Source of the DNA: Shewanellaceae bacterium
Lineage (GTDB): Bacteria; Pseudomonadota; Gammaproteobacteria; Enterobacterales; Shewanellaceae
Assembly: GCA_016779685.1 (NCBI GenBank)
Contig: JADHND010000076.1
Coordinates: 1 to 7,551, forward strand
Reading direction: 5' to 3'
DNA length: 7,551 bases
How positions within the stretch are numbered: position 1 is the stretch's first letter; the number at the start of each line of letters is the position of its first letter. This document shows, piece after piece, positions 5,899-7,551 of this stretch. The notes under the pieces were generated by a model. The model was not told the origin of the DNA. It was given only the letters and a program-made list of their open reading frames with translations, and searched no databases. The position numbers and the translations under genes were made by a program.

Positions 5899-7000
5899 GC
5901 GGTAAGACCACCTCCCAACTTGGTACCCATGACACTTCAACTCGCTGTCCTAAGCTATGATCTGTATCGGGATCGTCTTCATTAAAAAATTCGCTGACCA
6001 AGATGTGATCTCCATAACTCATTTCAATGACCGAGTCTAAGGTCATGCCTTTGTAGGTCCGTTCAATCACGCGACCCGTCAACAAAGTCGAAATGGTTTG
6101 ATCTTGTATTTCTTGAATGCGAATGTCTTCGGGGCGTAAGAGAACGTTTACCCAAGCGTTCGGCTCCAAGACCTCGGTGGTGTATATTTCAAACGGTTGT
6201 TTTTCAATGAGCGCATGAAATACATTGGGTTGATGTGCATGAGGTGAGACGACTTTTGCTTTGAAAATATTGGTTTGCCCTATAAATTTGGCCACAAACA
6301 TATTAGCAGGATTCTCATAGATTTCTTTGGGCGTGCCGATTTGTTCAATATCACCATTTTTGAGCACCACAATGCGGTCAGATATCGACAAGGCTTCTTC
6401 TTGGTCGTGGGTCACGAACAAAAAGGTAATGCCCAATTGGCGCTGCAATCGTTTGAGTTCCATTTGCATCTCTTGGCGTAATTTATAGTCGAGCGCACTT
6501 AAAGGTTCATCGAGTAATAAAATTTGAGGGCGGTTGACCACGGCTCGCGCAATCGCAACCCGTTGTTGTTGGCCGCCGGATAGCTGGTGGGGTTTGTGAT
6601 GGAGATAGTTGGTCAGTTTGACTTTTTCAAGTGCCTCGACCGCACGTTGGTGAGCTTCTTGTTTGGGTACTCGATGCATTTTGAGGCCAAACATGACATT
6701 GTCAATGACGGACATATGTGGAAACAGAGCATAGCTTTGAAACACGGTGTTAATCTGTCTTTTTTCGGCACTGATGTGGTTGATGCTGCTTTGATTCAAT
6801 ATGATTTGACCGTGATCTTCTTGCTCAAGACCCGCGACAATGCGCAGCAAGGTGGTTTTGCCACAGCCAGACGGACCTAGCAAGGTTAAAAATTCACCGT
6901 TTTGAACTGTTAAATTGACTTGCTTTAAAACTTGTTTGTCTTGGTAAGTTTTACTGATGTTTGACAATTGCAGCAAATTTTTTTGTTGAGACGTATTCAT
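5891..7000 (-). CDS. potA: Spermidine/putrescine ABC transporter ATPase PotA
   Basis: From ATG at 7000-6998 the protein has 369 residues, close to E. coli PotA (378). In order: Walker A GPSGCGKTT (42-50), Q-loop VFQSYALFPHM (86-96), signature LSGGQQQR (140-147), Walker B LLLDEP (161-166), D-loop SALD (168-171), switch His198 in VTHDQEEA, and a C-terminal regulatory OB/TOBE region from about 245, including LLRPEDIRI (287-295) and a SWEVVL end. It energises polyamine import through PotBC. Upstream in-frame ATGs at 7033 and 7072 lack a Shine-Dalgarno sequence, and their extra residues do not resemble the family; the chosen ATG has only a modest GAAAG before it. It is the first gene of potABCD and overlaps potB by 8 nt. 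Confidence 0.95.
   Translation of the reverse strand: MNTSQQKNLLQLSNISKTYQDKQVLKQVNLTVQNGEFLTLLGPSGCGKTTLLRIVAGLEQEDHGQIILNQSSINHISAEKRQINTVFQSYALFPHMSVIDNVMFGLKMHRVPKQEAHQRAVEALEKVKLTNYLHHKPHQLSGGQQQRVAIARAVVNRPQILLLDEPLSALDYKLRQEMQMELKRLQRQLGITFLFVTHDQEEALSISDRIVVLKNGDIEQIGTPKEIYENPANMFVAKFIGQTNIFKAKVVSPHAHQPNVFHALIEKQPFEIYTTEVLEPNAWVNVLLRPEDIRIQEIQDQTISTLLTGRVIERTYKGMTLDSVIEMSYGDHILVSEFFNEDDPDTDHSLGQRVEVSWVPSWEVVLPHD
5908..5916 (-). promoter_or_regulatory. Ribosome binding site deciding the potB start
   Basis: The - strand reads GGGAGGTGG, then nine bases, then ATG at 5898-5896. It lies within the last codons of potA, and it is the strongest Shine-Dalgarno sequence in the pot operon. It selects the inner potB start over the ATG at 5940. 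Confidence 0.8.
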
Positions 7001-7197
7001 ATGCTTTCGTTTACCCAACCCGTTGAAACCCATTTTTAAAAAAGTGCATTTTAGTGATAGATCGCCGAACAATAAAGTAAAATATGTATAAATTGACGTA
7101 ATTTATTTGAGATGATTGCTTACGGTTGCGGCATCCATTGATATCGCCACTGCTAGGAGCAAAGCTGGGGTTCAATTTCATGATGGATGTTAAGCGA
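7001..7197 (-). promoter_or_regulatory. Non-coding leader and probable promoter region of potABCD
   Basis: The 197 nt between the mltD-like stop and potA hold no convincing gene. The half nearest potA (about 7020-7110) is AT-rich and, on the - strand, contains TATACA near 7090 and other -10-like runs, but no good -35 at the right distance. The half nearest mltD holds a loose inverted pair CATCCAT/ATGGATG (about 7132-7138 and 7183-7189), too far apart and without a T-run to be called a terminator. Probably the pot promoter lies here; I cannot fix its elements. Confidence 0.35.
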
Positions 7198-7551
7198 TCA
7201 GCGATGCGTTTTGGTGACATCAACAAAAATTTTCAGGGCTTGGTCTTTTTTGAGAGGACGCTTGGCATCCAAATGATTCCACATTTTTAAATCTTGCATC
7301 GATACCTTAAATTTATGAGCAATGCTCGACAAAGAATCGCCACGGCGCACGCGATAGTTCACTTTGCGAATCATATGATTTTGATTACGCGGATCGCGGT
7401 AGGTATTTTTTTGCCAAATGACCAGAGTTTTACCGACTTTTAAGGTATCGCGAGGCGACATGTGGTTCCAGTACGCTATTTTACGCGCGGTGGTTTTGTA
7501 TTTTTTGGCAATAGACCAAAACGAATCGCCTGTTTGCACCACATACTTGAT
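7198..7551 (-). CDS. mltD: C-terminal end of an MltD-like lytic murein transglycosylase, two LysM domains (5' end outside window)
   Basis: Only the last 117 codons are inside the window; the frame is open through the window edge, so the GTG at 7542 is internal and not a start. Two peptidoglycan-binding LysM domains are visible. The first runs about 3-47 (YVVQTGDSFWSIAKKY, then WNHMSP and LKVGKTLVIW). The second runs about 64-110 (VNYRVRRGDSLSSIAHKF, then VSMQDLKMWNHL and KIFVDVTK). The spacing, the linker and the closing FVDVT are characteristic of MltD, whose catalytic SLT domain would lie upstream and cleaves the MurNAc-GlcNAc bond to form 1,6-anhydroMurNAc. A different LysM protein, such as an amidase activator or a secreted peptidase, cannot be excluded without the N-terminus. 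It is on the same strand as potABCD, 197 nt upstream of potA. Confidence 0.75.
   Translation of the reverse strand: MKYVVQTGDSFWSIAKKYKTTARKIAYWNHMSPRDTLKVGKTLVIWQKNTYRDPRNQNHMIRKVNYRVRRGDSLSSIAHKFKVSMQDLKMWNHLDAKRPLKKDQALKIFVDVTKTHR

Noticed and set aside
5899..5940. Longer potB start at 5940 (14 extra residues)
   Set aside because: It would extend the overlap with potA to 50 nt, lacks a good ribosome binding site, and an ideal GGGAGGTGG sits before the inner ATG at 5898.
6587..6880. Open frame of 97 codons on the + strand
   Set aside because: It is antisense to the conserved PotA ATPase domain; a shadow frame.
7001..7072. Longer potA starts at 7033 and 7072
   Set aside because: The added residues do not resemble PotA N-termini and no Shine-Dalgarno sequence precedes either ATG.
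7011..7226. Small open frame of 71 codons on the - strand between mltD and potA
   Set aside because: It overlaps the mltD-like 3' end and the potA leader out of frame, has no recognisable protein features and no ribosome binding site of note.

Overview
The window looks like chromosomal core DNA of a gammaproteobacterium with moderate, slightly AT-leaning base composition. The evidence is a complete potABCD polyamine importer in the classical gene order, an MltD-type C-terminus with two LysM domains, and an ABC/DUF3299 module known from Pseudomonas and Vibrio. Nothing in the sequence lets me name a genus. I see no insertion sequence, tRNA, rRNA, CRISPR array or phage gene.

Layout. (1) Positions 1-435 (+) hold the 3' end of an unrecognised gene encoding tandem OB-fold-like units; it ends at a strong hairpin terminator (456-498) that also serves the convergent gene on its right. 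(2) Positions 501-2416 (-) are a two-gene operon: an ABC ATPase (1730-2416), then an FtsX/MacB-type permease (501-1733), overlapping by 4 nt at GTGA. The permease carries a histidine/acid-rich periplasmic stretch. (3) Positions 2462-3157 (+) encode a divergently transcribed, membrane-anchored DUF3299 protein. The 45-nt gap between the ATPase and DUF3299 genes, with the coding sequence flanking it, contains three direct repeats of GATAAYTC and a perfect 18-bp palindrome. (4) Positions 3199-7000 (-) are potA-potB-potC-potD, very tightly packed (8-nt overlap, 4-nt overlap, 4-nt gap). (5) Positions 7001-7197 are a non-coding leader upstream of potA. (6) Positions 7198-7551 (-) are the 3' end of an mltD-like gene whose start lies outside the window.

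How the genes work together. PotD captures spermidine or putrescine in the periplasm, PotB and PotC form the channel, and PotA hydrolyses ATP. The ATPase/permease/DUF3299 set resembles the zinc-starvation-linked modules of Pseudomonas aeruginosa (PA4063-PA4066) and Vibrio cholerae (zrg). Here the set is split into divergent units, and no DUF2796 (ZrgA/PA4063-like) metal-binding protein is encoded within the window. The histidine cluster in the permease fits a metal-related role, but that role is inferred. This module is the least understood and most interesting part of the window.
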